In this document: positions 33,682 to 42,580 of the stretch, piece by piece | How the letters are laid out: every line of letters starts with the position of its first letter | How positions within the stretch are numbered: the stretch's first letter is position 1 | DNA from: Flavobacterium sp. CS20 | GTDB lineage: Bacteria > Bacteroidota > Bacteroidia > Flavobacteriales > Flavobacteriaceae | Assembly: GCF_018080005.1 (NCBI RefSeq) | Contig: NZ_CP073015.1 | Span: 2,446,501-2,510,500, forward strand | Length of the DNA stretch: 64,000 nt | Reading direction: 5' to 3' | The notes under the pieces: generated by a model | Database searches by the model: none | The model's input: the letters and a program-made list of their open reading frames with translations, nothing else | Told to the model about the DNA's origin: nothing | Made by a program: the position numbers and the translations under genes

Positions 33682-34707
33682 TTATTCAAATTTAGCATAA
33701 TATTTTTTAATGCTTTGTTCAGCATGTTTATGTCGAATACTAAAGCGATTAGCGTGTCTTTCTGAAGCTTGATCGTGATTGTGAAACCATTTCCAAAGAA
33801 AACCACCCGCAAACCAAGGTTGATCCCAAACACTATCCATTAAACCTTTTAATAAAACATCTTGTGTTACTTCATTGGTTTGACCATCTATTCTGATTGA
33901 ATGCCAAGGCTCTTTACCCGCGAAGTCTATACTACGATAACCATATTCTGTAAATAAAATTGGTTTATCGTGTTTTTCACTTAAAGTTTTCAGGTTTTGC
34001 GAAATGGGTTGCCAAGCCATTTTTACTGAATCTAAACTCGGAGTTTTTTCTTTGGAAATAGGAAAATACGCATCAACACCGATATAATCTAATTCAGACC
34101 AAAAAGGCACATTTTCAATTTTATCCCAATTTTCAGCATAAGTCAACTCTCCAGAATACACGTTTTTAACAGAAGAAATTAATGAGGTCCAAAATTGAGG
34201 TCGTTCAGACACAAAGTTGTTTAATTCAGTGCCAATACAAAACATTTCTACATTGCTTTCCTCAGCAACTTTGGCATATAACATAAGCATATCCAAATAA
34301 TTTTGCTCAAAGGTTTTCCAATCGCTTTCTGTTTTCATTGAAATATAACCTGTAAAATCGCCACCACCAATCCATATTTGTGGCTTAAGCATCACTTTAA
34401 TACCATTGCTGTGCATCAGTTTAATGTATTGTTTCACACCTGTAACACGTTCGCCATACCATTGTCTTTCATTATTGTAAAAGAGTTGTGTTGAATCTGC
34501 TTTTCTCATAAATGCAAATGGCATAATTGACACCCAATTCGCGTGAATATCTAAAATAGGATTAATGTGTTTTTGCTGAATTGTATCTCTCGAAGCAACA
34601 AAACTCAATCCGTTAATTTTTGATATTTTTTGGGTCTGTGGTTGACAATTACTAAACAAGAGAAAAATCAAGACTGTTAGGCTAAAACCTAAAAAAGCTT
34701 TGTGCAT
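33682..34707 (-). CDS. GH113-like glycoside hydrolase lipoprotein
   Basis: The 341-residue protein has a lipobox (FSNC, about 20) and a TIM-barrel fold. Two glutamates sit where clan GH-A acid/base and nucleophile residues lie: EMFCIGTELNNF (about 170) and PILFTEYGYRS (about 260). This pattern and WFHNHD near the end fit GH113-like beta-mannanase proteins common in Bacteroidota. It probably trims a mannan-type glycan at the cell surface; the substrate is inferred. Its last 29 codons plus stop are duplicated at 31013-31102. Confidence 0.85.
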   Translation of the reverse strand: MHKAFLGFSLTVLIFLLFSNCQPQTQKISKINGLSFVASRDTIQQKHINPILDIHANWVSIMPFAFMRKADSTQLFYNNERQWYGERVTGVKQYIKLMHSNGIKVMLKPQIWIGGGDFTGYISMKTESDWKTFEQNYLDMLMLYAKVAEESNVEMFCIGTELNNFVSERPQFWTSLISSVKNVYSGELTYAENWDKIENVPFWSELDYIGVDAYFPISKEKTPSLDSVKMAWQPISQNLKTLSEKHDKPILFTEYGYRSIDFAGKEPWHSIRIDGQTNEVTQDVLLKGLMDSVWDQPWFAGGFLWKWFHNHDQASERHANRFSIRHKHAEQSIKKYYAKFE

Positions 34708-34856
34708 ATTTTATTTTAAATGGATTTAAATAGAAAAATTAAAGTGATGAAAATAAAACATTTATGTATATTTCATTAGCTTTAAACGGTTAAAGTTTTA
34801 AAAATTAATTAAGGGTAAAGCTTTATATTCGACCTTAATTTCGCAAAGTTTTATTT

Positions 34857-36161
34857 ATGGAGCATATCGCAATTATTGGTAATGGCATAGCTGGCGTTAC
34901 TGCTGCAAGACACATTAGAAAACAAACGGATTATAAAATTACATTGATTTCTGCCGAAGCTAAACACTTCTTTTCTCGAACGGCATTAATGTATGTCTAT
35001 ATGGGTCATATGAAATGGCAACACATCAAACCTTACGAAGATTGGTTTTGGGATAAAAACCGTATTGAACTTAAACAAGGTTATGTAAAAACGGTGGATA
35101 CAGATAACAAACAATTGCTTTTTGAAGATCAATCTCAATTGAAATACGACAAGCTTATCATTGCCTGTGGTTCCAAACCCAACAAATTCGGTTGGCCAGG
35201 TCAAGACCTTGATGGGGTTAGCGGAATGTATTCTAAACAAGATTTAGAAACCATAGAAGAATATGCGCCAAATCCTGAACAGTGCAAAAGAGGCGTAATT
35301 GTTGGCGGTGGTTTAATAGGGATCGAGTTGGCTGAAATGTCGCGTTCAAGAGATATACCGGTTACGATGTTAGTCCGCGAAAAAAGCTTTTGGAATGGCG
35401 TTTTGCCCGATGGCGAGTCGCAAATGATCAACGAACACATTTTAGAACATCATATTGATTTAAGACTTGGTGTCAACTTAGAGCGTATTAAGGCCGATGA
35501 AAACGGCAAAGCCAAATCCATTATCGTTAAGGAAACTCGTGAAGAAATTGAATGTGATTACGTCGGTTTGACCGCTGGAGTTTCACCAAATATTGACTTT
35601 TTAAAAGACAGTGGTATTGAAACTGGAAAAGGTGTAAAAGTGAATAAATATTTAGAAACCAATATTGAAGATGTTTATGCCATTGGCGATTGTGTGGAAC
35701 AACAAGAGCCAACAGGGAAACGACCACCTGTAGAAGCAGTTTGGTACACAGGACGAATGATGGGCGAAGTCGTCGCACAAACGATTTGTGGGAGAAAAAC
35801 CGCCTATAAGCCAGGACATTGGTTTAATTCGGCTAAATTTCTCGACATTGAATATCAAACCTATGGATGGGTTTTCCCCAAACGTCATTGCGAAGAATAC
35901 GAAAAGCATTTTCATTGGCGTCACCCTGAAAATAAAGTATGTGTGACTTTATCTTATCATAAAGACACACGAAAGTTTTTGGGAATCAATACTTTTGGTA
36001 TCCGTATGCGACATGAGGTTTTTGATCAATGGTTGACTGAAGAACGCGATATTGATGATGTGGTTGAGCATTTAAAAGAGGCTAATTTTGATCCTGAATT
36101 TTTTAAACGGTATGAAAAAGACATATATGAAACTTATAGAAAGCAATTTGTAGAAGTTTGA
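34857..36161 (+). CDS. FAD/NAD(P)-dependent pyridine nucleotide-disulfide-type oxidoreductase
   Basis: The 434-residue protein has the N-terminal FAD-binding IIGNGIAGVTAARHIR, the NAD(P)-binding VIVGGGLIGIELAEM (about 140-155) and the FAD-closing VYAIGDCVEQ (about 275). There is no redox-active CxxxxC pair, so it resembles NirB-type or ferredoxin-reductase-like enzymes. A C-terminal 100-residue region (FNSAKFLDIEYQTYGW and HFHWRHPENKVCVTL) is distinctive. The next gene on the same strand is a membrane 4Fe-4S protein. The pair probably moves electrons between NAD(P)H and a membrane or periplasmic acceptor. The physiological acceptor is unknown. Confidence 0.9.
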   Translation: MEHIAIIGNGIAGVTAARHIRKQTDYKITLISAEAKHFFSRTALMYVYMGHMKWQHIKPYEDWFWDKNRIELKQGYVKTVDTDNKQLLFEDQSQLKYDKLIIACGSKPNKFGWPGQDLDGVSGMYSKQDLETIEEYAPNPEQCKRGVIVGGGLIGIELAEMSRSRDIPVTMLVREKSFWNGVLPDGESQMINEHILEHHIDLRLGVNLERIKADENGKAKSIIVKETREEIECDYVGLTAGVSPNIDFLKDSGIETGKGVKVNKYLETNIEDVYAIGDCVEQQEPTGKRPPVEAVWYTGRMMGEVVAQTICGRKTAYKPGHWFNSAKFLDIEYQTYGWVFPKRHCEEYEKHFHWRHPENKVCVTLSYHKDTRKFLGINTFGIRMRHEVFDQWLTEERDIDDVVEHLKEANFDPEFFKRYEKDIYETYRKQFVEV

Positions 36162-36178
36162 TATAGAACCTAAATTCA

Positions 36179-36209
36179 GACCTCAAAGGTCTCAAAGACC
36201 TGTGAGGTC
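36179..36209. repeat. GACCTC palindromic repeat between two coupled genes
   Basis: GACCTCAAAGGTCT (36179-36192) and AGACCTGTGAGGTC (36196-36209) pair with one mismatch around CAA. The repeat belongs to the same family as those at 28194, 49590 and 52767. It sits between the FAD oxidoreductase and the 4Fe-4S gene, 17 bases before the preferred ATG. Confidence 0.7.
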
Positions 36210-36225
36210 AAAAAAACATAAAAAT

Positions 36226-37812
36226 ATGAGTACATCACAAAATATGTCTATGACTGGACGTGCAAGAGATAGTTTAAATGCACAGCAAAAAATAGCGACT
36301 GTTATTGGTATGGTTGGTCTATTAATTTTGGGTATTTCAGCTTTTAATGTGCAATTACAACCACAAGCACTTTGGTTGACGGTGTCACTAATTATGATTG
36401 CTGGTGGAATTATTTGGTATGCCAAAGCTTCTTATGCAGGAACAGAACCAGGTATTAAAAATGATGGCGTATTTTTCAAGTCCATTTCATCACGCGGACT
36501 TTGGGCTTATCTCACAGGTATTGGTTTAACGGGTTTTTATATTTTACTTTATTTTTATCCTGAATTTTTAGGCTTAGTAAAAGATGGCGATAACACTGGT
36601 GTCATTGCTTTATTTGATCCTTTAAGCAAAGCTTTAAGCGGCAATCCGGCCAGCCAGTGGTTTGTGTATGGAACACTTTATACTTTAGTGATTTTAGCCT
36701 TTGGGATTAAATTTATTTGGAAATATAGGCATAGCAAATATCAACTCATTAGAACTATTTCTGTGATGTTTTTTCAGACGTCTTTTGCGTTTCTGATTCC
36801 AGAATTTATGGCAAGGTTAAATGGTGATAAATTGAATTTACCTTACTATGATTTAAAAAATATTTGTACTTTAAATTATTATAACTTCGACCAATACAGA
36901 GTTGACGCTATGATTAGCTCTGGCGATATTGGCATTGCTTTGTTGATTTTTGGTTTGGCTTCTATTTTTATCATCACCCCGATTTTAACTTACTTTTACG
37001 GCAAACGCTGGTATTGTTCATGGGTTTGTGGTTGTGGTGGTTTGGCTGAAACTTCTGGCGATAGTTTTAGGCAAAACAGTGATAAAACCCTTTTTGCTTG
37101 GCGTGTAGAGCGTTGGGTCATTCACAGTGTCTTGGTGTTTGTTACCTTAATGACAACGGCTGTGGTATATTCTTATCTTAAAACCGATCAATATTGGCTA
37201 CATGGCGATACGTTTTTATGGGCAGTTGGAATTTTGCTCACACTTATTTTTGCGGGTGTGATGATTTTTAAACGTGAGCAATTCAAAAAAGATGCTAAAA
37301 TTGGTGCTATAGCCTATATGGTAGTGATTTTAGTGCTTCTAGGCTTACATGCCTTTCAAGATGTACAATTGTTTTTATTTGATAGCTACAAGTCGCGAAG
37401 CACTTATGGATTTTTAATTGGCAGTATTTTCTCAGGAGTGATTGGCACTGGCTTTTATCCCATTTTTGGCAATCGGGTTTGGTGTAGATTTGGTTGTCCT
37501 ATGGTCGCGATTTTAGGTTTTCAACAGCGGTTATTTTCAAAATTCAGAATTACAACTAACGGCGGTCAGTGTATTTCTTGTGGCAACTGTTCTACTTATT
37601 GCGAAATGGGTATTGATGTTAGAGCTTACGCTCAAAAAGGTGAAAACATTGTGCGTTCATCTTGCGTTGGTTGTGGGATTTGCTCAGCTGTTTGCCCACG
37701 TGGTGTGCTCAATCTTGAAAACGATAGCCTGAATGGACGCATTAACTCAAAAGACGTATTATTAGGAAATGATGTAGATTTGATGGATTATGTCAACAGC
37801 TCTAAAATTTAA
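36226..37812 (+). CDS. Polytopic membrane protein with two 4Fe-4S clusters (NosR/CcoG-like)
   Basis: The 528-residue protein from ATG 36226 has about seven to eight membrane helices. It also has two cysteine motifs of the NapH/NosR kind facing the membrane (YCSWVCGCGGLAE, about 265, and WCRFGCPM, about 420). A C-terminal ferredoxin-like domain binds two clusters: CISCGNCSTYCEMG (about 447) and CVGCGICSAVCPRG (about 482). It should carry electrons across or within the membrane. The upstream start at 36202 lies inside a palindromic repeat and is less likely. Its partner is the FAD oxidoreductase; no terminal reductase is nearby. Confidence 0.9.
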   Translation: MSTSQNMSMTGRARDSLNAQQKIATVIGMVGLLILGISAFNVQLQPQALWLTVSLIMIAGGIIWYAKASYAGTEPGIKNDGVFFKSISSRGLWAYLTGIGLTGFYILLYFYPEFLGLVKDGDNTGVIALFDPLSKALSGNPASQWFVYGTLYTLVILAFGIKFIWKYRHSKYQLIRTISVMFFQTSFAFLIPEFMARLNGDKLNLPYYDLKNICTLNYYNFDQYRVDAMISSGDIGIALLIFGLASIFIITPILTYFYGKRWYCSWVCGCGGLAETSGDSFRQNSDKTLFAWRVERWVIHSVLVFVTLMTTAVVYSYLKTDQYWLHGDTFLWAVGILLTLIFAGVMIFKREQFKKDAKIGAIAYMVVILVLLGLHAFQDVQLFLFDSYKSRSTYGFLIGSIFSGVIGTGFYPIFGNRVWCRFGCPMVAILGFQQRLFSKFRITTNGGQCISCGNCSTYCEMGIDVRAYAQKGENIVRSSCVGCGICSAVCPRGVLNLENDSLNGRINSKDVLLGNDVDLMDYVNSSKI

Positions 37813-37817
37813 TTTTT

Positions 37818-39489
37818 TTAAAATAAACCTTTAATATTTCCATTAGCATCTACATCAATTTGTTCTGCTAAGAGGATGAGCAGGAAGTACTGGCATACGC
37901 ATCATATTCCCTAAAATAGGAATGATAAATCCTGCACCTGATGCTATTTCTATTTCTCGTATTGAAAGGGCTAAATTTTCTGGTCTGCCAATAAGTTTGT
38001 CATCATCTGATAGTGATTTTTGGGTTTTAGCCATACAAATCGGCAACTGATTTAAACCTAGATTTTGAATGCGTTTCAAATCCAATTTAGCTTGAGCAGA
38101 ATATTCGATATTTGAAGCTCCGTAAATGTTTTTTGCAATGATATTTATTTTATCTTCAACAGGTTGTTCCCATTTATACAAAGCTGAAAAATCATTTTTT
38201 GAAGTTGTTTCTAAAGTGTCTATAGTTTTTTTTGCCAATTCTAAAGCTCCATTTCCACCGTCAGCCCAAACATTGGCGAGAGCAACTTTTACGCCACACT
38301 GCTTTCCAAAATCTTTAATCATTTGAATTTCTTCTTGTGTGTCGGCTGTAAATTGATTAATTGCAATGATAGGTGTGATATTGAATTTCATCACGTTTTC
38401 TATATGCTTTTCTAAGTTTGGCAACCCTTTTTTAACAGCATCTGCATCAGGTATGCTGAGTTCTTTTAGACTTTTTCCACCGTGGTATTTTAAGGCTCTA
38501 ATTGTAGCGGTCAACACAACAACTTCGGGTTTTAAATCAGCACTTTGGCATTTGATATTTAAAAATTTTTCTCCGCCTAAATCAAATCCAAAACCAGCTT
38601 CGGCGATGGTATAATCGGCTAGACTCATGCCCATTTTGGTGGCAATAACGGAATTGGTACCTTGAGCAATATTAGCAAAAGGACCACCGTGAATAAGAGC
38701 TGGATTGCTTTCAATAGTCTGGACTAAATTTGGCTTAATCGCATCTTTAAGCAATGCTGCCATTGCACCATTGGCTTTTAAGTCTTTAGCGTAAATCGGT
38801 GTTTTGTCGTAAGTGAAACCTATAAAAATACGTCCTAATCTTTGTTTTAAATCAGATAAATTGTTGCTTAAGCATAATATCGCCATAATTTCAGAAGTCG
38901 CTGTGATGTCAAATCCAGTTTCTCGTGGAACACTCATCGTTGTTCCTCCTAAGCCTACAATAATTTGGCGTAAAGCTCTGTCATTGACATCTAAAACCCG
39001 TTTCCATTTTACGGTTCGTGCGTCGATATTAAGATTGTTGGTTTTGCTTTGTATATTGTTGTCAATCATTGCAAGAAGCAAGTTGTTTGCTTTTTCTATT
39101 GCAGAAAAGTCACCTGTAAAATGAAGATTGATATCTTCCATTGGTAACACCTGCGATTTGCCACCGCCAGTAGCACCACCTTTTAACCCAAAAACCGGTC
39201 CTAATGAAGGTTCGCGTAAAACGACAATACTCGATTTATCGAGTTTTCTTAAACCTTCGTTTAAGCCAATTGAGATGGTGGTTTTGCCTTCACCTGCTGG
39301 AGTTGGCGAAATAGCACTGACCAAAATCAATTTACTTTTTGATACCTTTTCGTCATTGATTAAATCAAGCGGGAGTTTTGCCTTATGCTTTCCGTAATGC
39401 TCAAGCTGTTCAGGATTGATATCGAGCTTTTTAGCAATATCATCAATGTGTTGAAGTTGAACGGCGTTGGCGATATCTAAATCAGTCAT
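37818..39489 (-). pseudogene. fhs: Formate-tetrahydrofolate ligase, +1 frameshift near the C terminus
   Basis: The enzyme makes 10-formyl-THF from formate, THF and ATP. The N terminus carries the P-loop PTPAGEGKTTISIGL and the KGGATGGGKSQVLPMEDINLHFTGDF signature. The frame as read stops at 37855 after PVLPAHPLSRTN. Removing one T at about 37869-37872 restores LAEQIDVDANGNIKGLF and the stop at 37818, giving 556 residues, the usual family length. The change replaces only the last 17 or so residues, so partial activity is possible. Start is ATG 39489. The frameshift, not the family, is the uncertain part (error or mutation). Confidence 0.9.
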
Positions 39490-39570
39490 ATCTCAAATAA
39501 TTTTGATTTAAAATTACGCTAAATAAAAAGTTTTGGTAATGATTTTTATCAGTTTGACCTATAAAACAAT

Positions 39571-39605
39571 AAAAATAAAGGCATCATACTAAAATTATGA
39601 TGCCT
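39571..39605 (-). terminator. Terminator after the Spy-like lipoprotein gene
   Basis: On the minus strand AGGCATCATA and TATGATGCCT pair perfectly (10 bp) around a 7-base loop (39579-39605), followed by TTATTTTT. It ends the transcript from 39655-40089 and separates it from fhs. Confidence 0.75.
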
Positions 39606-39654
39606 GTTAAGATTATTTGTAAGACTTCTCTTATTCTGTTGTGTTAACTGAACT

Positions 39655-40089
39655 CTATTTACCTTGATTTTGAAACTGTTTTTGGTTATTTTGTCCTTTT
39701 TTCATCCTTTTTTCACGTCTCTTTTTTAAGCGTTCTTGGTTTTCATTTTTCAAGGCTATGTATTGTTGATATTGCTCTTCTGATAAAATAGCTTTGACTT
39801 CTTGGTTTTGTTTTTGTTTTAAAGTTTGCACTTCTTCATAAGAGTGTTCAGATTTATCTTTTTCGCGATATGCTTCAAGTTCCTTAGCATATTTTAAGTT
39901 GATGCTTTTGAGTTGTTTTGTTTGATTATCAGATAAATCGAGACGTTTGCTTTGGTATTTTGTTTGTTTTGTAGCAATATCTTCAGGAGAAGCATTTCTT
40001 ATCTTTGAGCGTTGAGCTGTTGATTGGCAAGACCAAAGTAAAATTGAAAATAAAGATAAAATTTGAAGTGTTGATTTTAATGTTTTCAT
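39655..40089 (-). CDS. Spy/LTxxQ-like periplasmic lipoprotein
   Basis: From ATG 40089 the product has 144 residues: a signal peptide ending in the lipobox-like LLWSC, then a helical, lysine- and glutamate-rich domain. The LDLSDNQTKQLKSI and AILSEEQYQQYIAL segments resemble the LTxxQ repeats of Spy/CpxP-type chaperones. It probably acts in the periplasm. The C-terminal tail is a run of Lys, Arg and Gln. The gene is monocistronic, with a strong terminator downstream. Confidence 0.75.
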   Translation of the reverse strand: MKTLKSTLQILSLFSILLWSCQSTAQRSKIRNASPEDIATKQTKYQSKRLDLSDNQTKQLKSINLKYAKELEAYREKDKSEHSYEEVQTLKQKQNQEVKAILSEEQYQQYIALKNENQERLKKRREKRMKKGQNNQKQFQNQGK

Positions 40090-40240
40090 GGGATTTATTT
40101 TTTTTACAAATTTCAATAAATTATTTCTTTTAACACATTATAAATCTTTCAAATATCAAAATATGTTGCTGAAACATCCATTTATGTTATTGAAGCTGTT
40201 TATGAAATTTCTGAAAATGATTTTTTTATAATTTAATAAT

Positions 40241-41104
40241 TCAACTCACTTCATGTCCTCTTGCCGCTTCATATAACACAAACCAATCTTGATGCTTTAA
40301 TGTAATATCGAGACTGCCTAAAGCCGCTTTGACCCGTTTTGGGTTTGTTGTTCCAATAACAGGATATATTTGGGCTGGATGGTGTAGCAACCAAGCCAAA
40401 ACCAATTGTGATATTGAACAATTATACTGTTTTGAAAGTTTATTAAGGTTTTGCTTTAAAACAGAATTTTCTCCAAGTTTTAAACTTTCACCTAATGGTG
40501 ACCACGCCATTGTTGTGATGTTGTTTTGCTGATGATAAAGCAATGTGTCATCATCAATAGGTTGTGTGTGTGTTAGCGAACATTCAATTTGATTCGCTGA
40601 CACTTCTATGTTTTGACTTATATAATCGATTTGTTGTGGTGTAAAATTAGACACGCCAAAGGCTTTGATTTTGCCTTGTTTTTTGAGTTGAGTGACTGCT
40701 TCTAAAATTTCGTTGTTTTGCATCAACGGACTTGACTGATGAAGCAAAAACAAATCGAGATAATCTGTTTTTAAATTTTTAAGCGATTGTTCAGCTTGTT
40801 TTATGATGTATGAAGAATCATAATTATAATGCTTTACATAGCTGTCTCGTTCCTCATTAATGAGTTGAATGCCACATTTGCTAATCAGTTGAATTTTATT
40901 ACGCTGAAGCTCACTTTGCTGAAAGGCTTGTCCAAAGGCTTTTTCTGTAGTATAGTTGCCATAAATATCAGCGTGGTCAAACGTGGTAACGCCTATATCG
41001 ACATTTTCTGAAATACGCTTTGCCATCTCTGAAGTGTTGAAGTTTTTACCCCAAACACCCCAAGTCATACAACCTTGAATGATTCTTGAAAAATTTAGTT
41101 TCAT
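40241..41104 (-). CDS. Aldo/keto reductase
   Basis: The 287-residue protein has the (beta/alpha)8 AKR fold with the catalytic tetrad contexts TFDHADIYGNY (Asp, Tyr), LISKCGIQ (Lys) and LFLLHQSS (His), and the NADPH-binding LAWLLHHPAQIYPVIGTTNPKRV near the C terminus. It reduces aldehydes or ketones with NADPH; the physiological substrate is unknown. It resembles the YdhF-like group. Confidence 0.93.
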   Translation of the reverse strand: MKLNFSRIIQGCMTWGVWGKNFNTSEMAKRISENVDIGVTTFDHADIYGNYTTEKAFGQAFQQSELQRNKIQLISKCGIQLINEERDSYVKHYNYDSSYIIKQAEQSLKNLKTDYLDLFLLHQSSPLMQNNEILEAVTQLKKQGKIKAFGVSNFTPQQIDYISQNIEVSANQIECSLTHTQPIDDDTLLYHQQNNITTMAWSPLGESLKLGENSVLKQNLNKLSKQYNCSISQLVLAWLLHHPAQIYPVIGTTNPKRVKAALGSLDITLKHQDWFVLYEAARGHEVS

Positions 41105-41110
41105 GGTTTA

Positions 41111-41140
41111 AAAATAAAAAAACCGCCCTGAATAGGACGG
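41111..41140 (-). terminator. Terminator after the DUF5689 lipoprotein gene
   Basis: On the minus strand CCGTCCT-attc-AGGGCGG (one G-U pair) is followed by a run of T (complement of A at 41111-41122). It lies 28 bases after the stop of the 41168-42547 gene and before the aldo/keto reductase start. Confidence 0.75.
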
Positions 41141-41167
41141 CTTATTAAATATATAAATATGTTTTTT

Positions 41168-42547
41168 TTAGTTACCTGTAATAGTTACATCATCTATATG
41201 ATAACGAGTTGTTGCATTAGGATCAGAGCTAATGTATCGGAAACCAATCCAAACATTTTCACCTGCACAGCTTATGTTTGTTGGACTGACAGGTTGAAAT
41301 ACTCCAAAACCATTACTAGGGCCACTTGGAATTTCAAGGTCAAGCTGTGTCCATTCAGTAGTTGTTGGATCTCCTGTATAATTGTCTGTAATAAATATTG
41401 TTAAGATTTTTCCATTATCATAGTTGGTTTGAATTTGTAGGCTCAAATCTTCTTCAACAGTAGCCGATAGGTCAATTTGTGGCGTGATTAACCAAGCTTC
41501 TGAATCAGTCTCACCTGAGTTAAATCCTGAAATTTGTGCATATGAATCACCACTAAATGAACTAATGATATAATCTAAATTACCTCCAGAAACATTTACG
41601 TTAGTCCAACCAGTTAGGTTACTGATATTACTTACTTCAAAATCTTCTTCAAAAATGGTTGTACTGCCGCCACTTGGACCATCACAGAATAATAAATCAG
41701 GATCACAACGCTCTTGATCAAAATTGATGGTTTCTGGAGTGTTTAAAACAAAAATAAACTTTTCATCAAAAAAGTCTCTAGACAACACACCTGCCATACT
41801 TCCAGCTTGAGTCGGTAACGTTAAGTATCTAAAATCTGCAAAAGTGCTTGTACTTACTATAGTTGTATTTCCTGAATCACAACTTTCAAGAACACGCTCA
41901 CCGTCAAATTCATCTGCAGGCTCAGCAAGAAACGTAAGCGGTTCATCAACTAAGACACTACTTCTAGGGAATTGTACATTATTCAATTGAACATACAAAT
42001 TTTCTAAATTATCTGAAAAATCAGAGATTGATACTGGTAATGGTACAATTTCAGCGGTTTCAGCGGTTCTTAAAATCACATCTTCAGATTGACTTTCCTG
42101 AATTTGTCCAACTCTGTTGCCATCTACTGTTCCTATTGCAGCTACACCATTTGTTATGCCTACCGTTAGACCTTGTAATTTGACATAAATTTTACGTCCA
42201 AAGTTGTATTTGGTAAACAAAGGATTGACATTAACTGAAATTCTTATCCCAGCTGTTGGGTTTTCTGGTTTGTCTTGAATGATAAGTTCTTCAAAAAAAT
42301 TACCAGCTTCATCAGAAGATATGACATATCCTTCTACGTAAATGTTGCTTTCTATAGTAAAATTTTCACCTTGATTTTGTTGGATTGTGCCAAGGATAGA
42401 TCCGATAGTGACCAATTCGCCATCTATTTCAGGATCTGTTACGGTTACATCAGGTATATCAAAATCATCATCTTCAACACATGAGGTTGTCATCAACCCA
42501 AGGGCTAAGATAAATAAAAACGTAAGTTTAAAAGAAATTGTTTTCAT
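41168..42547 (-). CDS. DUF5689 / choice-of-anchor lipoprotein
   Basis: The 459-residue protein has a signal peptide with lipobox MTTSC (about 23). A DUF5689-type OB-fold-like domain follows (about 50-270: YVEGYVISSDEAGNFFEELIIQDKPENPTAGIRI, with NLYVQLNNVQF). The C-terminal domain is of the choice-of-anchor J type (about 295-459: EEDFEVSNISNLTGWTNVN and ending YHIDDVTITG). It is downstream of a TonB receptor gene and next to a secreted nuclease. In Flavobacteriia these three are often neighbours, which suggests joint binding and use of an extracellular polymer such as DNA; that is inference. Confidence 0.9.
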   Translation of the reverse strand: MKTISFKLTFLFILALGLMTTSCVEDDDFDIPDVTVTDPEIDGELVTIGSILGTIQQNQGENFTIESNIYVEGYVISSDEAGNFFEELIIQDKPENPTAGIRISVNVNPLFTKYNFGRKIYVKLQGLTVGITNGVAAIGTVDGNRVGQIQESQSEDVILRTAETAEIVPLPVSISDFSDNLENLYVQLNNVQFPRSSVLVDEPLTFLAEPADEFDGERVLESCDSGNTTIVSTSTFADFRYLTLPTQAGSMAGVLSRDFFDEKFIFVLNTPETINFDQERCDPDLLFCDGPSGGSTTIFEEDFEVSNISNLTGWTNVNVSGGNLDYIISSFSGDSYAQISGFNSGETDSEAWLITPQIDLSATVEEDLSLQIQTNYDNGKILTIFITDNYTGDPTTTEWTQLDLEIPSGPSNGFGVFQPVSPTNISCAGENVWIGFRYISSDPNATTRYHIDDVTITGN

Positions 42548-42580
42548 CGTTGTATTATTAATTTGTTCTTTATATAAAAT

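Noticed and set aside
31013..33771. Classical integrative element with integrase
   Set aside because: The repeat borders look att-like, but no tyrosine or serine integrase, excisionase of phage type or mobilisation gene lies between them.
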